Below are positions 44,574 to 53,646 of a stretch of DNA of 64,000 bases, piece by piece. This DNA comes from Desulfobacterales bacterium (GTDB taxonomy: Bacteria > Desulfobacterota > Desulfobacteria > Desulfobacterales > JAHEIW01). Made by a program: the position numbers and the translations under genes. Each line of letters starts with the position of its first letter. The stretch's first letter is position 1. Where the stretch lies: positions 1 through 64,000 of the forward strand of contig JASJAN010000033.1 in the NCBI GenBank assembly GCA_030066985.1. The letters run 5' to 3'. The notes under the pieces are model-generated. The model worked only from the letters and a program-made list of their open reading frames with translations, did no database searches and was not told where the DNA came from.

Positions 44574-44600
44574 AGCTGATAACTGTTCGATAGATACGGC

Positions 44601-44828
44601 TCACCGCAGAGGCCGCAGAGAATGTTTCATTTTGGCCTGTTTTTTTGAGAGGAAAAAACAGGCCAAACAATCTGCCAAATGTCGATAGTATATGCTTAAA
44701 GTGTAAACCGGATCAGGTGCTAATATCATCGGTTTACCACCGCGAAGCGGTTGAAGATTTTCATTTGCCGTCCCCTCAACGGCAAATGAAAGAATATTAA
44801 CTTTGCGATCTTTGCGTCTTTGCGGTGA
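44601..44828. repeat. Composite ACCGCAGAG inverted repeat with four nested hairpins (E13)
   Basis: The outer arms are TCACCGCAGAGGCCGCAGAG at 44601 and TTTGCGTCTTTGCGGTGA ending at 44828. Inside are four hairpins: TTGGCCTGTTTTTT/AAAAAACAGGCCAA (44632-44666), GTAAACCG/CGGTTTAC (~44702-44738), CCGCGAAGCGG (~44742-44752), and TTTCATTTGCCGT/ACGGCAAATGAAA (~44758-44790). It fills the sucC-sucD spacer. The element at 47072 shares the outer arms and the last two hairpin words. Confidence 0.85.
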
Positions 44829-44850
44829 AAAATAAAACAGGGGAAAAATC

Positions 44851-45723
44851 GTGAGCATATTTGCGAATAAAGACACCCGGGTTGTGGTTCAGGGCATTAC
44901 CGGAAAAGAAGGACAATTTCACACTCGGCACTGCATTGAATACGGTACCCAGATTGTCGCCGGGGTCACGCCTGGCAAAGCCGGACAAAAAATGGATGAT
45001 GTACCGGTATTTAATACCGTGCAGAGTGCCGTTGAAGCCACCGGTGCAAACTGCAGTTTGATTTTTGTGCCGCCGGCTTTTGCCGCTGATGCGATCATGG
45101 AAGCTGCCGATGCCGGGCTGGATTTGATCGTCGTGATTACCGAGGGCATCCCGGTTCTGGATATGATGCGGGTTAAAAACTACCTGCAGTCAAAATCGGT
45201 TCGCATGATCGGGCCCAACTGCCCGGGTATTATTACACCCGGTGAGGCCAAAATAGGTATTATGCCGGGACCCATTCACAAGCCCGGCGGACCGATCGGG
45301 GTGGTGTCAAGGTCAGGGACTTTAACTTACGAGGTGGTCCATCAGTTAACCTTGCAGGGCATCGGGCAGACGACCTGTATCGGTATCGGGGGCGATCCGA
45401 TCACGGGCACGAGTTTTATCGATTGTCTGGAAGCGTTTGAGCAGGATCCCGCCACCCAGGGTGTGGTCATGGTCGGTGAAATCGGCGGAACCGCTGAAGA
45501 GGAAGCCTCTGAGTTTATCGCCAATCAAATGTCCATTCCGGTTGTGGGCTTTATCTCAGGGCTTACGGCGCCCCCAGGCAGGCGCATGGGCCATGCCGGA
45601 GCCATTATCTCCGGCAGCAGCGGCACGGCCCAGGCAAAGATTGACGCCATGAAGTCCCATGGGGTTCATGTGTGCGAAGATCTTGGAAGCCTGGGAGAGT
45701 TCTGCGCTCAAGTTTTCAGTTAA
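44851..45723 (+). CDS. sucD: Succinate--CoA ligase (ADP-forming) alpha subunit
   Basis: 290 residues from GTG 44851. CoA-binding loop [13 protein letters not shown] is at the N-terminus, then [20 protein letters not shown]. The phosphohistidine is in [20 protein letters not shown]. The length is normal. It pairs with sucC upstream despite the 277-bp repeat-filled spacer. Confidence 0.97.
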   Translation: MSIFANKDTRVVVQGITGKEGQFHTRHCIEYGTQIVAGVTPGKAGQKMDDVPVFNTVQSAVEATGANCSLIFVPPAFAADAIMEAADAGLDLIVVITEGIPVLDMMRVKNYLQSKSVRMIGPNCPGIITPGEAKIGIMPGPIHKPGGPIGVVSRSGTLTYEVVHQLTLQGIGQTTCIGIGGDPITGTSFIDCLEAFEQDPATQGVVMVGEIGGTAEEEASEFIANQMSIPVVGFISGLTAPPGRRMGHAGAIISGSSGTAQAKIDAMKSHGVHVCEDLGSLGEFCAQVFS

Positions 45724-45784
45724 GATGCAAATCGGCTCTTACATTCAGGGTCAGTTAGCCTTGCAAATGAGACATTAATACGCA

Positions 45785-45839
45785 GGTTATTGGTTATCTG
45801 TTATTCGTTATTCTAATAACCAATAACCAATAACAAATA
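45785..45839. repeat. GTTATTG word inverted repeat (E5)
   Basis: The left arm (45785-45813) is GGTTATTGGTTATCTGTTAT then TCGTTATTC. The right arm (45814-45839) is TAATAACCAATAACCAATAA then CAAATA. The arms touch, so this would be a compact hairpin. It uses the same words as the element at 21232, 24 kb away. It sits between sucD and hypA. Confidence 0.85.
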
Positions 45840-45917
45840 GCTGCTCCAGCAGAGTCGGGGCGGTATTTTTTTTGAGACCGTAAAGGATTATTATATCGAA
45901 GCGATAGGCGACTGCGT

Positions 45918-46286
45918 ATGCACGAAATGGGTATTGCCTTACAGATTGTGGAGATTGCCACCGCCTCCCTGCCGGCGGATTTAGGCAAAGCCCGGGTGGC
46001 TGCGGTTAATCTCAAAATTGGCAAACTGGCGGCGGTTGTGCCGGATAGCCTGCGGTTTTGTTTTGCCGTGGCCATCAAAGACACACCGCTTGAGGGCGCC
46101 AATCTGATCATTGAAGAATTGCCGGTGGTGGCAAAATGCAATGATTGCAATGCGCAATGGACCATCGATGCGCCTGTTTTTGTCTGCCAAAAATGTCAGA
46201 GCGGCTCGCTGGAAATTCTTTCCGGACGGGAACTCGATATCGAGTCCATCGAGGTTGTTGAAGAGGAAAAACATGATTCTGGATAA
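45918..46286 (+). CDS. hypA: Hydrogenase nickel metallochaperone HypA
   Basis: 122 residues. The nickel-binding N-terminus MHEMGIALQIV is intact (Met-His-Glu). The zinc domain has two C-x-x-C pairs, CNDCNAQW and CQKCQSGSLEI. HypA delivers nickel to [NiFe]-hydrogenase large subunits together with HypB. The following hypB start lies inside its end, so the two are coupled. No hydrogenase structural genes are in the window. Confidence 0.95.
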   Translation: MHEMGIALQIVEIATASLPADLGKARVAAVNLKIGKLAAVVPDSLRFCFAVAIKDTPLEGANLIIEELPVVAKCNDCNAQWTIDAPVFVCQKCQSGSLEILSGRELDIESIEVVEEEKHDSG

Positions 46287-47055
46287 TATCTCTCATATAA
46301 AACACTATTTTCATCATAAAGAATTTGACAAGCCCCACCATGGCCACACCCATCATTCAGCGGCGGATGTGAGTACCCAAAAAAGCGGCAGCCGCCAGAT
46401 AAAGGTTGTGCGCCGGGTTCTGGATGTGAACGCCAAGATGGCCGAACAGAACCGGCGGCTTTTTGCCGAAAAAGGCATTTTTGTGCTCAATGTGATGAGC
46501 TCACCGGGTTCGGGTAAAACAACCACCCTTGAAAAAACCCTGGCGCGGATTATGCCTGAAATCAAAAGTGCCGTGATTGTGGGCGATATCTGCACAACCC
46601 ACGATGCCGACCGGCTGGCCAATACCGAAGCGCCGGTGGTCCAGATTAATACCGATGAATTCGGCGGCGATTGTCACCTAGTTGCGCACGTGATTGAAAA
46701 AGCGGCCGTGACGCTGGATCTTGATGAGATTGAATTTTTGGTGGTTGAAAATGTTGGCAATCTCGTCTGCCCGGCGGAGTTTGACATTGGTGAGGATTCA
46801 CGCGTGGTGATCTTGAGTGTCACCGAGGGCGAAGACAAGCCGGTTAAATATCCGCTGATGTTCCGGGAATGTGAGGCGGCCCTCCTAAACAAGATTGATT
46901 TGCTGCCTTATCTGGATTTTGACAAGCAAAAGGCGCTTGATTTCATCCATCAGGTTCATCCGCAGATGCCGGTTTTTGAAATTTCGGCCAAAACCGAAGA
47001 AGGCTTCGATGCCTGGATCGAATGGTTAAAGAGTAAGATTCGGCAGAAAGCTTGA
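46273..47055 (+). CDS. hypB: Hydrogenase nickel incorporation GTPase HypB
   Basis: 260 residues from ATG 46273, which overlaps hypA by 14 bases; a longer frame from 46111 lies inside hypA and is rejected. The N-terminus is histidine-rich (HIKHYFHHKEFDKPHHGHTH), a nickel store. The GTPase core has MSSPGSGKTTTLEKTL, GDICTTHDADRL, the FLVVENVGNLVCPAEFD block and LNKIDLL. Specificity for nickel is family knowledge. Confidence 0.96.
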   Translation: MILDNISHIKHYFHHKEFDKPHHGHTHHSAADVSTQKSGSRQIKVVRRVLDVNAKMAEQNRRLFAEKGIFVLNVMSSPGSGKTTTLEKTLARIMPEIKSAVIVGDICTTHDADRLANTEAPVVQINTDEFGGDCHLVAHVIEKAAVTLDLDEIEFLVVENVGNLVCPAEFDIGEDSRVVILSVTEGEDKPVKYPLMFRECEAALLNKIDLLPYLDFDKQKALDFIHQVHPQMPVFEISAKTEEGFDAWIEWLKSKIRQKA

Positions 47056-47071
47056 GCAAGGTCTTCTTTTT

Positions 47072-47333
47072 ACCGCAGAGATGCAGAGAGCGCAGAGAGA
47101 AAGTTATTTTTCATTTGCCGCTGAGATGACGGCAAATGAAAACCCCTCAACCGCTTCGCGGTTAAATAAATAATTCCGCGAACCAGCATCTATCTTGTTA
47201 TTGATTGCCCGAAAGGCAGATAAAGTTGGGGCTATTTTTGGATACCTGTCCCGCGAAATGTGTCAAACATTTTGCGGGATCAGAAAAACAGGCACAATAT
47301 GAATATTCTCTGCGAACTTTGCGTCTCTGCGGT
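47072..47333. repeat. Composite ACCGCAGAG inverted repeat, second copy (E14)
   Basis: Outer arms: ACCGCAGAGATGCAGAGAG at 47072 and CTTTGCGTCTCTGCGGT ending at 47333. Nested hairpins: TTTTCATTTGCCG/CGGCAAATGAAAA (47107-47142), CCGCTTCGCGG (47151-47161), and TCCCGCGAAATGT/AACATTTTGCGGGA (47249-47279) framed by CCTGT and ACAGG. It fills the space between convergent hypB and nifS. Together with the 44601 copy it brackets sucD-hypA-hypB. Confidence 0.85.
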
Positions 47334-47367
47334 GAATTTAACTTATTAAACCGGCAGTCCCCTCGAG

Positions 47368-48540
47368 TTACCCTTCCATAGCCTGCTTCCAGAAGGGCGA
47401 CAGCTCTCTGAGTCGCTCGATGATCGGCGGCAGCGTATCGATGATCACATCCATTTCATCTTCGGTATTATAGCGGCTGAGACTAAAGCGGATGGAGCCG
47501 TGGGCCGCGGTGAAGGGAACGCCCATGGCACGCAACACGTGGGACGGCTCCAGCGAGCCGGATGTGCAGGCTGAGCCAGAAGAGGCGCAAATGCCGTGTT
47601 CATTCATCATCAAAAGGATGGACTCGCCCTCCACATATTCGAAGGCAATACTGGTGGTGTTGGGCAGGCGACTGGTCGTATCACCGTTGACCATCGCATT
47701 GGGCACCTTTGCCAGCAGGGCATGCTCGAGTTTATCCCGTAAACGGCTGATGTCTTCATAACCGTCTACTTGCACATGGCCATAGGCCAACTCGGCCGCT
47801 TTGCCCAGCCCGATAATCGCAGCCGTATTTTCAGTGCCTCCGCGGCGCCCACTTTCCTGGTGGCCGCCGATCATAAACGGGGAAAATTTGGTGCCTTTGC
47901 GGATGTATAGCGCGCCGACGCCCTTGGGCGCATGAAATTTGTGACCCGAAAGTGAGAGCATATCAATACCGCTTTCGCTAACGTTGATGGGGACCTTACC
48001 TACGGCTTGAACCGCATCGGTGTGGAATAAAATTCCCCGGTCTTTGACCTCACGCGAGATTTCTTCGATGGGAAAAAGCACACCGGTTTCGTTGTTGCCC
48101 CACATCAGGCTGACAACAGCGGTATCATCGCTTAAACTGTTATAAAAATAGTCTAGATCGAGTCGGCCCTTATCATCAACCGGAACGAATGTGGCGCGGT
48201 ATCCTTTTTTAGAAAGGGTTTCATACAGATTTTTTATGGCCGGGTGCTCGACTCTGGAGGTCACAATATGTTTTTTATCCGGATAGGATTCGATGGCCGC
48301 GCGTATAGCTGTGCCGTCGCTTTCTGTTCCGCAGCTGGTAAAAACGATTTCTGAGGGCGACGCACCGAGCAGATTGGCAACATTTTCGCGGGCCGTCTTA
48401 ATTGCCTCGCCAACATTTCCGCCAAAAGAATGCATGCTGGAGGGATTTCCGTAAAAATCACTAAAATAGGGCATCATGGCGTCCAGCACTTCCGGTGCCA
48501 CCATGGTCGTGGCATTGTTATCAACATAGATGACCTTCAT
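47368..48540 (-). CDS. nifS: Cysteine desulfurase NifS
   Basis: 390 residues, PLP-dependent class V fold. YVDNNATTMVAPEVLDAM is the N-terminus. The PLP lysine is in LSGHKFHAPKGVGALYI, and the catalytic cysteine loop is CASSGSACTSGSLEPSHV. It removes sulfur from cysteine for iron-sulfur cluster assembly on the NifU encoded directly upstream (one-base overlap). The pair is the only full Fe-S assembly set seen here. It may serve hydrogenase or general needs; no nitrogenase genes are present. Confidence 0.95.
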   Translation of the reverse strand: MKVIYVDNNATTMVAPEVLDAMMPYFSDFYGNPSSMHSFGGNVGEAIKTARENVANLLGASPSEIVFTSCGTESDGTAIRAAIESYPDKKHIVTSRVEHPAIKNLYETLSKKGYRATFVPVDDKGRLDLDYFYNSLSDDTAVVSLMWGNNETGVLFPIEEISREVKDRGILFHTDAVQAVGKVPINVSESGIDMLSLSGHKFHAPKGVGALYIRKGTKFSPFMIGGHQESGRRGGTENTAAIIGLGKAAELAYGHVQVDGYEDISRLRDKLEHALLAKVPNAMVNGDTTSRLPNTTSIAFEYVEGESILLMMNEHGICASSGSACTSGSLEPSHVLRAMGVPFTAAHGSIRFSLSRYNTEDEMDVIIDTLPPIIERLRELSPFWKQAMEG

Positions 48541-49367
48541 TACTGCACCTCCTCAACCACGAGGTCTGGTGAAACCAGCTCCCGCAACTTGGATTCAACA
48601 TAGTGCTTCAACGTCACCGGTGATTTGACACAGGATGCACAGGATCCACCCATGCGGACCAGGACCCGATTCCCGTCGACATCGATCAATTCCAGCCGGC
48701 CGGCGTCTTTTTTCAGGGTGGGGTTGATTTCGCGCTCGATACTTTCCTCAATCAGTTTAATCTTTTGCAAGTTAGTTAAGGCCGGTGCTTTTTTGGGGGT
48801 GGGTTTTTCTTTGCCCAAAATCGTGTCGATAATTTCCTGGATGCGGTCGTGGCAATTGCCGCAGCCGCCACCGGCTTTGACGTAGTCGGTAACGCCTTCG
48901 ATGGTCGAAACATGATTTTCCCGCACCACGCGTTCGATTTCCCTGTCGGTGACACCGAAACACTCGCATACGATTTCACCATCAACCTCTTTTTCGGGTT
49001 CATCCAGATAACAGCCAATGGCCTTTTCCAATGCATCGCGGCCCATCACTGAACAGTGCATTTTTTCTTTTGGCAGGCCGCCCAAAAATTCAGCGATGTC
49101 TTCGTTGGTGATGCTTTTCGCTTCCTCCAGGGTCTTGCCCTTGACCATCTCCGTCAGGGCTGAGGAAGAAGCGATTGCGCTCGCACAGCCGAATGTTTGA
49201 AAAGTGGCATCTTTAATTTTGCCGTCTTCATCGAGCTTAAAATAAAAAGTCAGGGCATCACCGCATGCAATCGAGCCGACCTCTCCTACCCCGTCAGCAT
49301 CATCGATAACGCCGACATTGCGCGGATTAAGAAAATGATCTTTAACCTTATCGGTATACTCCCACAT
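48540..49367 (-). CDS. nifU: Three-domain Fe-S scaffold NifU
   Basis: 275 residues. The IscU-like N-domain has its three cysteines in SIACGDALTFYF, TFGCASAIASSS and KMHCSVMGRDAL. The middle BFD-like [2Fe-2S] domain has CECFGVTDREIE and AGGGCGNCHDRI. The C-terminal NifU domain ends with GGSCASCVKSPVTLK. A GGGAGG site precedes the ATG. It receives sulfur from NifS encoded in the same transcript. Confidence 0.96.
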   Translation of the reverse strand: MWEYTDKVKDHFLNPRNVGVIDDADGVGEVGSIACGDALTFYFKLDEDGKIKDATFQTFGCASAIASSSALTEMVKGKTLEEAKSITNEDIAEFLGGLPKEKMHCSVMGRDALEKAIGCYLDEPEKEVDGEIVCECFGVTDREIERVVRENHVSTIEGVTDYVKAGGGCGNCHDRIQEIIDTILGKEKPTPKKAPALTNLQKIKLIEESIEREINPTLKKDAGRLELIDVDGNRVLVRMGGSCASCVKSPVTLKHYVESKLRELVSPDLVVEEVQ

Positions 49368-49819
49368 ATCTGCCTCCCATGAAATTAGTATTTAACCAGC
49401 GAATTTATGCTGTCTGTGCCAAAGTTCCATTTATCATGTTAATCATTTTTTCTAAAAAAGGAAGCAAGCTGGACCGGTTTTTCGATTAAAAACAGATCAA
49501 TATAATATGGCATCACCCAAGCTTGAACGCGCTTTTTAGAAAAGAGCATGGACAATTCATTTTGGATACTTTATAGTAACAAATCATTGATATTAATAGG
49601 TTACTTTAAAAGAGGCCCGTTTTATCGACGCCATCAAATCGCTTTAATCAACTGGCACTCGGCGCAAGACAAAGGGCATTAACCGTTTGCAGCAGGAACC
49701 CTGAGTGTAACAATTCGAATCTTCGCGCGCTTCTCCAGTACCAACCACATACGTCATGACGAACCCAGAACCCTAAGCCTCTTTCCTTGAACCTTGCGCC
49801 TGATATCAGGAGGACGGCC
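49368..49819. other. Divergent spacer between nifU and the MEMO gene
   Basis: About 450 bases. GGCGCAAG (49661-49668) and CTTGCGCC (49793-49800) may be the ends of a degenerate inverted repeat, but the interior matches poorly. The region 49440-49600 is AT-rich and should contain the nifU promoter, though no convincing hexamers were found. No gene is supported. Confidence 0.4.
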
Positions 49820-50680
49820 ATGACACCCACTAAACTCAGAAGAGCTGTATTTGCCGGCAGCTGGTATCCGGCTAACGCGGCTGAATGCGAAAAAGAAATC
49901 GACGGTTTTCTGGCGGAGGGCCAGAAGCTTGACATTCCGGTCGGAAAGCGGGTCGGGGGTATTGTGCCCCATGCCGGCTGGTTTTTTTCCGGAAGCATTG
50001 CCTGCAATGTGATTAGCAGTTTAAGATCGGATGAACCGCCCGATGTGTTGGTGATTTTCGGAATGCATCTTCATCCAAATGACCGATGTGTAATGATGGC
50101 CGAAGGTGCCTGGGAGACCCCTTTCGGTGAAATTGTTGTTGAGGAGCAATTGGCCGGCGAGTTGGCAAAACAATTTTCCTTCACCCTTGAATCCTACAAC
50201 CAGTTTAACCAGGACAATACCATCGAGCTTCAGCTGCCTTTTATTAAGTATTTTTTCAAAAATGTGCGTATCGTTGCCATGGGCGTGCCACCTGCTGAAA
50301 GCTCTTTAGCCATCGGCCAGGCGGTCGTCGAAATCGCCGCGCAGCTGAATCTAAATATTAAGGTGATTGGATCCACTGATCTGACCCATTATGGCCCCAA
50401 TTATGGATTCGTATCCAAAGGCCCGGGGCCCGAGGCGGTTGACTGGGTGCGCCAGAAAAACGATCGCCGCATCATCGATATGATGCTGAGTATGGATGCA
50501 GAAAAGGTCATCACGGAGGCCTTAGCCAGCCAGAATGCATGCTGTGCCGGCGCCGCGGCGACTGCCATTGAGACCGCCAAGCATCTGGGCGCCAAACAGG
50601 CGGCGTCCATTGCCTATGCCACCAGCTACGATAAAAACCCGGCGGATAGTTTTGTGGGATACGTTGGCATCGTCTTCTGA
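49820..50680 (+). CDS. amrB: MEMO1 family protein (AmmeMemoRadiSam system protein B)
   Basis: 286 residues from ATG 49820, with AGGAGG at 49808-49813; a start 33 bases earlier lacks a site. The N-terminus RRAVFAGSWYPANAAECEKE and the metal-site-like segments VPHAGWFFSGSIA, FGMHLHP and STDLTHYGPNYGF match the family, which shares the fold of class III extradiol dioxygenases. In many bacteria it accompanies AmmA and a radical SAM protein in one system; neither is adjacent here. Function unproven. Confidence 0.92.
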   Translation: MTPTKLRRAVFAGSWYPANAAECEKEIDGFLAEGQKLDIPVGKRVGGIVPHAGWFFSGSIACNVISSLRSDEPPDVLVIFGMHLHPNDRCVMMAEGAWETPFGEIVVEEQLAGELAKQFSFTLESYNQFNQDNTIELQLPFIKYFFKNVRIVAMGVPPAESSLAIGQAVVEIAAQLNLNIKVIGSTDLTHYGPNYGFVSKGPGPEAVDWVRQKNDRRIIDMMLSMDAEKVITEALASQNACCAGAAATAIETAKHLGAKQAASIAYATSYDKNPADSFVGYVGIVF

Positions 50681-51296
50681 ATCTGGCGAAGCTCTTTTGC
50701 AAAAGTGGATAAGTGGTGAGTTCTCAAATATAGTGGGTCGTATCAACAGGTTGGCCGGTTTGGCCCGTTGAGCCCGTTAGCCCGTTTAGAAAGGAACCAT
50801 ATCTTATCTTGATCAACCGGCAAACGGGCTCAACGGGCTCAACAGGCTTAACCCTTTAGAAAGAATAGTCGGGGTGGCAGCCTAAGACTCTTTCCATGTC
50901 CTTCCCCTTTTGCGTCCACAACACATTCAAATCCGAAATCACCCCTACTTTAAAACCAGATCTGCTCTCCTCCGGCCGCGCTGATGGCATTCCCGTGCAC
51001 ATGGGAAAATAGGTAGCTGCGGCACAACAAAATCTTCAAGCTGAAAGACGTGCGCCATGGTTTCCGTTACATTGTCAGGAAAAAACATGGTGCCGGTGAT
51101 TTCGAAATGGACACTTCAACCACAAAACTTTGGGAAATTGAATATTCGCTTTGCCAGAGTCCAACCGGCAAACCACCCCGAAATCGGATTTTGAATTTTC
51201 AGGATTTTATGAGAGGATACCACCTCCTCATCTGCTAAGGGTGGTACCATAATTCATCTCACAATTCAACAGTAAAGCGGGTTTTAAGCGCTTAAG
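50681..51296. other. 616-bp intergenic region with one inverted repeat
   Basis: Apart from the repeat at 50745-50854, the stretch 50860-51296 shows no supported gene. A 62-codon opening at 51050 has no ribosome-binding site or family resemblance. GGATACCACCTCC and GGGTGGTACC near 51216-51247 form a loose inverted pair between the convergent MEMO and glnS genes. Confidence 0.45.
50745..50854. repeat. GCCCGTT/AACGGGC word inverted repeat (E15)
   Basis: The left arm (50745-50787) has GGCCGGTTTGGCCCGTTGAG then CCCGTTAGCCCGTTT. The right arm (50815-50854) has AACCGGCAAACGGGCTCAAC then GGGCTCAACAGGCTTAACCC. Each arm has three to four copies of the word. It is related to the element at 40719. Confidence 0.85.
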
Positions 51297-53042
51297 CTAT
51301 TTTTTCTGCTGCTGGGCCTTCAGAATTTTAGCCCAGGTGTCCCGCAAGGTGACAATGCGATTGAATACCGGAGATTGCTGAGCGCTATCTTTGGTATCGA
51401 CGCAAAAATATCCCAGGCGTTCAAATTGATAGCGATCACCTGGATTGGCGGCGGTCAAGCTGGGTTCTATCATGCAATTTTCCAATATTTCAAGAGAGTT
51501 AGGATTTAAGTAGTCTACGAAATCCTTTCCTTCCTCGGCGGCATTGGGATTATCTTTCACAAACAGATGCTCATACAGGTTCACCTGAGCCTCGAGGGCA
51601 TGTGCGGCCGAAACCCAGTGCAGCGTCCCTTTGACCTTGCGGCCATCCGGTGCATCCCCGCCACGGGTTTGGGGGTCATAGGTACAATGCAGCTCGGTAA
51701 CTTCTCCGGTTGCCGGATCTTTAACCACATCGACGCAGGTAATAAAATAGGCATAGCGCAGCCGAACTTCGCGTCCCGGTGCCAGTCGGAAAAACTTTTT
51801 GGGCGGTTCTTCCATAAAATCATTCTGTTCGATGTAAATCTCCCGGGAAAATGGGATTTTGCGGGTGCCCGCATCCGGATCTTCGGGGTTGTTGATGGCA
51901 TCCAGTTCTTCTTCTTGCCCTTCAGGATAATTGTCAATGATAACTTTTAATGGCCGCAGGACACCCATGACCCGGGGCGCCATTTTGTTCAGCTGTTCCC
52001 GGATACAGTATTCCAGCAGGGCGATGTCCACCATGCTGTCGGCTTTGGCCACCCCGATGCGCTCGCAGAAATTACGAATGGATTCAGGAGTATATCCCCG
52101 ACGGCGCAAACCGGATATGGTCGGCATGCGCGGATCGTCCCAACCTTCAACATGGCCTTCTTCCACCAGGCGGATCAGCTTGCGCTTGCTGAGCACCGTA
52201 TAGTTGAGGTTAAGGCGCGCGAACTCAATTTGCTGGGGATGGTAGACCTCCAGTTGGTCCAGCACCCAGTCATAGAGCTCGCGGTTGATTTCAAATTCCA
52301 GGGTGCAGAGCGAATGCGTGATGCCCTCGATCGAATCCGACAAACAGTGGGTAAAGTCATACATGGGATAAATCACCCACATACCACCGGTGCGATAGTG
52401 GGGGACTTTTTTGATGCGATACAAAGTGGGGTCGCGCATCAGCATATTGGGGGAGGTCATATCGATCTTGGCCCTGAGCACATGGGCGCCTTCATCGTAT
52501 TGACCGGTCCGCATGCGTTCGAACATATCCAAGTTTTCTTCAATCGAGCGCTCGCGATAGGGGCTGTTTTTGCCTGCTTGCGTTAGGGTGCCGCGATACT
52601 CCCGGATCTCATCCGAACTGAGGCTGTCCACATAGGCCTTGCCTTTTTTGATCAGTTGGACCGCAAATTCAAAAAGCTGTTCAAAATAATCAGAGGCATG
52701 ATAGAGGCGATCTTGCCAATCGAACCCCAGCCAGCGGACATCGTTTTTGATAGATTCCACGTATTCAACTTCTTCTTTGGCCGGGTCGGTATCATCAAAC
52801 CGCAGGTTGCACAGGCCCTGGTATTCTTCAGCCAGCCCAAAATTCAAGCAGATGGATTTAGCGTGCCCGATGTGCAGATATCCGTTGGGTTCGGGCGGAA
52901 AGCGCGTATGGACGCGGCCGTCGTTTTTGCCGGCCGCGATGTCTTCGTCGATAATGTATTTGATAAAATTCGTCGGCGCTGAAAGATCGTCGCCGGTTTT
53001 CGCAGATACCGATGGTGCGGTTTTTTTATCCGGTGGCTTCAT
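51297..53042 (-). CDS. glnS: Glutaminyl-tRNA synthetase
   Basis: 581 residues, full length. The HIGH signature is in [18 protein letters not shown], and [13 protein letters not shown] provides the KMSKS-type loop. [19 protein letters not shown] and [20 protein letters not shown] are typical, followed by the C-terminal beta-barrel domain. GlnRS in a bacterium outside Gammaproteobacteria implies direct charging of tRNA-Gln; the tRNA-Gln gene is 2.4 kb away. It is oriented opposite to the antiporter gene. Confidence 0.97.
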   Translation of the reverse strand: MKPPDKKTAPSVSAKTGDDLSAPTNFIKYIIDEDIAAGKNDGRVHTRFPPEPNGYLHIGHAKSICLNFGLAEEYQGLCNLRFDDTDPAKEEVEYVESIKNDVRWLGFDWQDRLYHASDYFEQLFEFAVQLIKKGKAYVDSLSSDEIREYRGTLTQAGKNSPYRERSIEENLDMFERMRTGQYDEGAHVLRAKIDMTSPNMLMRDPTLYRIKKVPHYRTGGMWVIYPMYDFTHCLSDSIEGITHSLCTLEFEINRELYDWVLDQLEVYHPQQIEFARLNLNYTVLSKRKLIRLVEEGHVEGWDDPRMPTISGLRRRGYTPESIRNFCERIGVAKADSMVDIALLEYCIREQLNKMAPRVMGVLRPLKVIIDNYPEGQEEELDAINNPEDPDAGTRKIPFSREIYIEQNDFMEEPPKKFFRLAPGREVRLRYAYFITCVDVVKDPATGEVTELHCTYDPQTRGGDAPDGRKVKGTLHWVSAAHALEAQVNLYEHLFVKDNPNAAEEGKDFVDYLNPNSLEILENCMIEPSLTAANPGDRYQFERLGYFCVDTKDSAQQSPVFNRIVTLRDTWAKILKAQQQKK

Positions 53043-53646
53043 AGGGGTTATTCCTCAACAAAACAGGGGTTCACATGTATTATTGCCTAAATCCTGCATG
53101 AAAATTAATGCGAAGTTGAGATTGCCTTTAACGGCAACAAGTCAAGCAAATTTTAGAATTACAACTACATATCTATTAAGTACAATAAATGAAAATCATT
53201 TTATCGCATTAATTTTCACCCTTGGAACAACGCGGCGAGCCGGAGGCTTCCATCTGCTGCGTTATTAAGGACGAAGCATAGTTCACTATAGCTTCGCCCT
53301 TTAGTGCCTTGCATATGAAAGCCTCCAACTCGTGCAAAATTCAGGTATTAAATTAGAATGCATTTTTAAAAAAATCAAACGATTTGAAAGCAATCCGCCA
53401 GATTGCACCTGATCCGATCATCCCGGTCGACATTTTTGACAACCTGGGGTACCTTGGTTATTGGAATTCTGAGGAGGCAAGATTTCTTCTTGAAATATGC
53501 CGATTCATCCTCATGTTTAATCATCAATTTAATTCGCGACGCAGCGCCAAGGAGCGGATTCTGATGTGTTGCTGAATTACGATAGTGACTGACGAACTAC
53601 CTGCAGAGAACATCCTTAAAAAATATAATCTTCGAAAGAACTAAAA
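53043..53646. other. Divergent spacer between glnS and the antiporter gene
   Basis: About 600 bases holding the imperfect palindrome at 53211-53342. A 63-codon frame starting at 53384 was not accepted: no ribosome-binding site and no recognisable domain. No promoter hexamers were clear. Confidence 0.4.
53211..53342. repeat. Imperfect ~132-bp palindrome (copy D, divergent core)
   Basis: The inner arms pair well: GCGAGCCGGAGGCTTCCAT from 53235 with ATGAAAGCCTCCAACTCGTG up to about 53335, then CGAAGC/GCTTCG, and a core CATAG-TTCA-CTAT. The outer AATTTT/AAAATT ends also match, but the left arm has about 16 extra bases. Size and layout resemble copies A-C; the CGTAC core is absent. Confidence 0.6.

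Noticed and set aside
46111-46272. A longer hypB frame beginning inside hypA
   Set aside because: The HypB family start (histidine-rich region) follows ATG 46273, which also gives a natural overlap with hypA. The upstream part translates the other frame of hypA.
49661-49800. A further word inverted repeat (GGCGCAAG...CTTGCGCC)
   Set aside because: Only the outer eight bases match well and the interior does not pair, so it is mentioned as weak only.
51050-51238. A 62-codon frame in the MEMO-glnS spacer
   Set aside because: No ribosome-binding site and no recognisable protein features; it can be explained by chance.
53384-53575. A 63-codon frame upstream of the antiporter gene
   Set aside because: No ribosome-binding site or family resemblance; it starts with TTG directly next to the palindrome.
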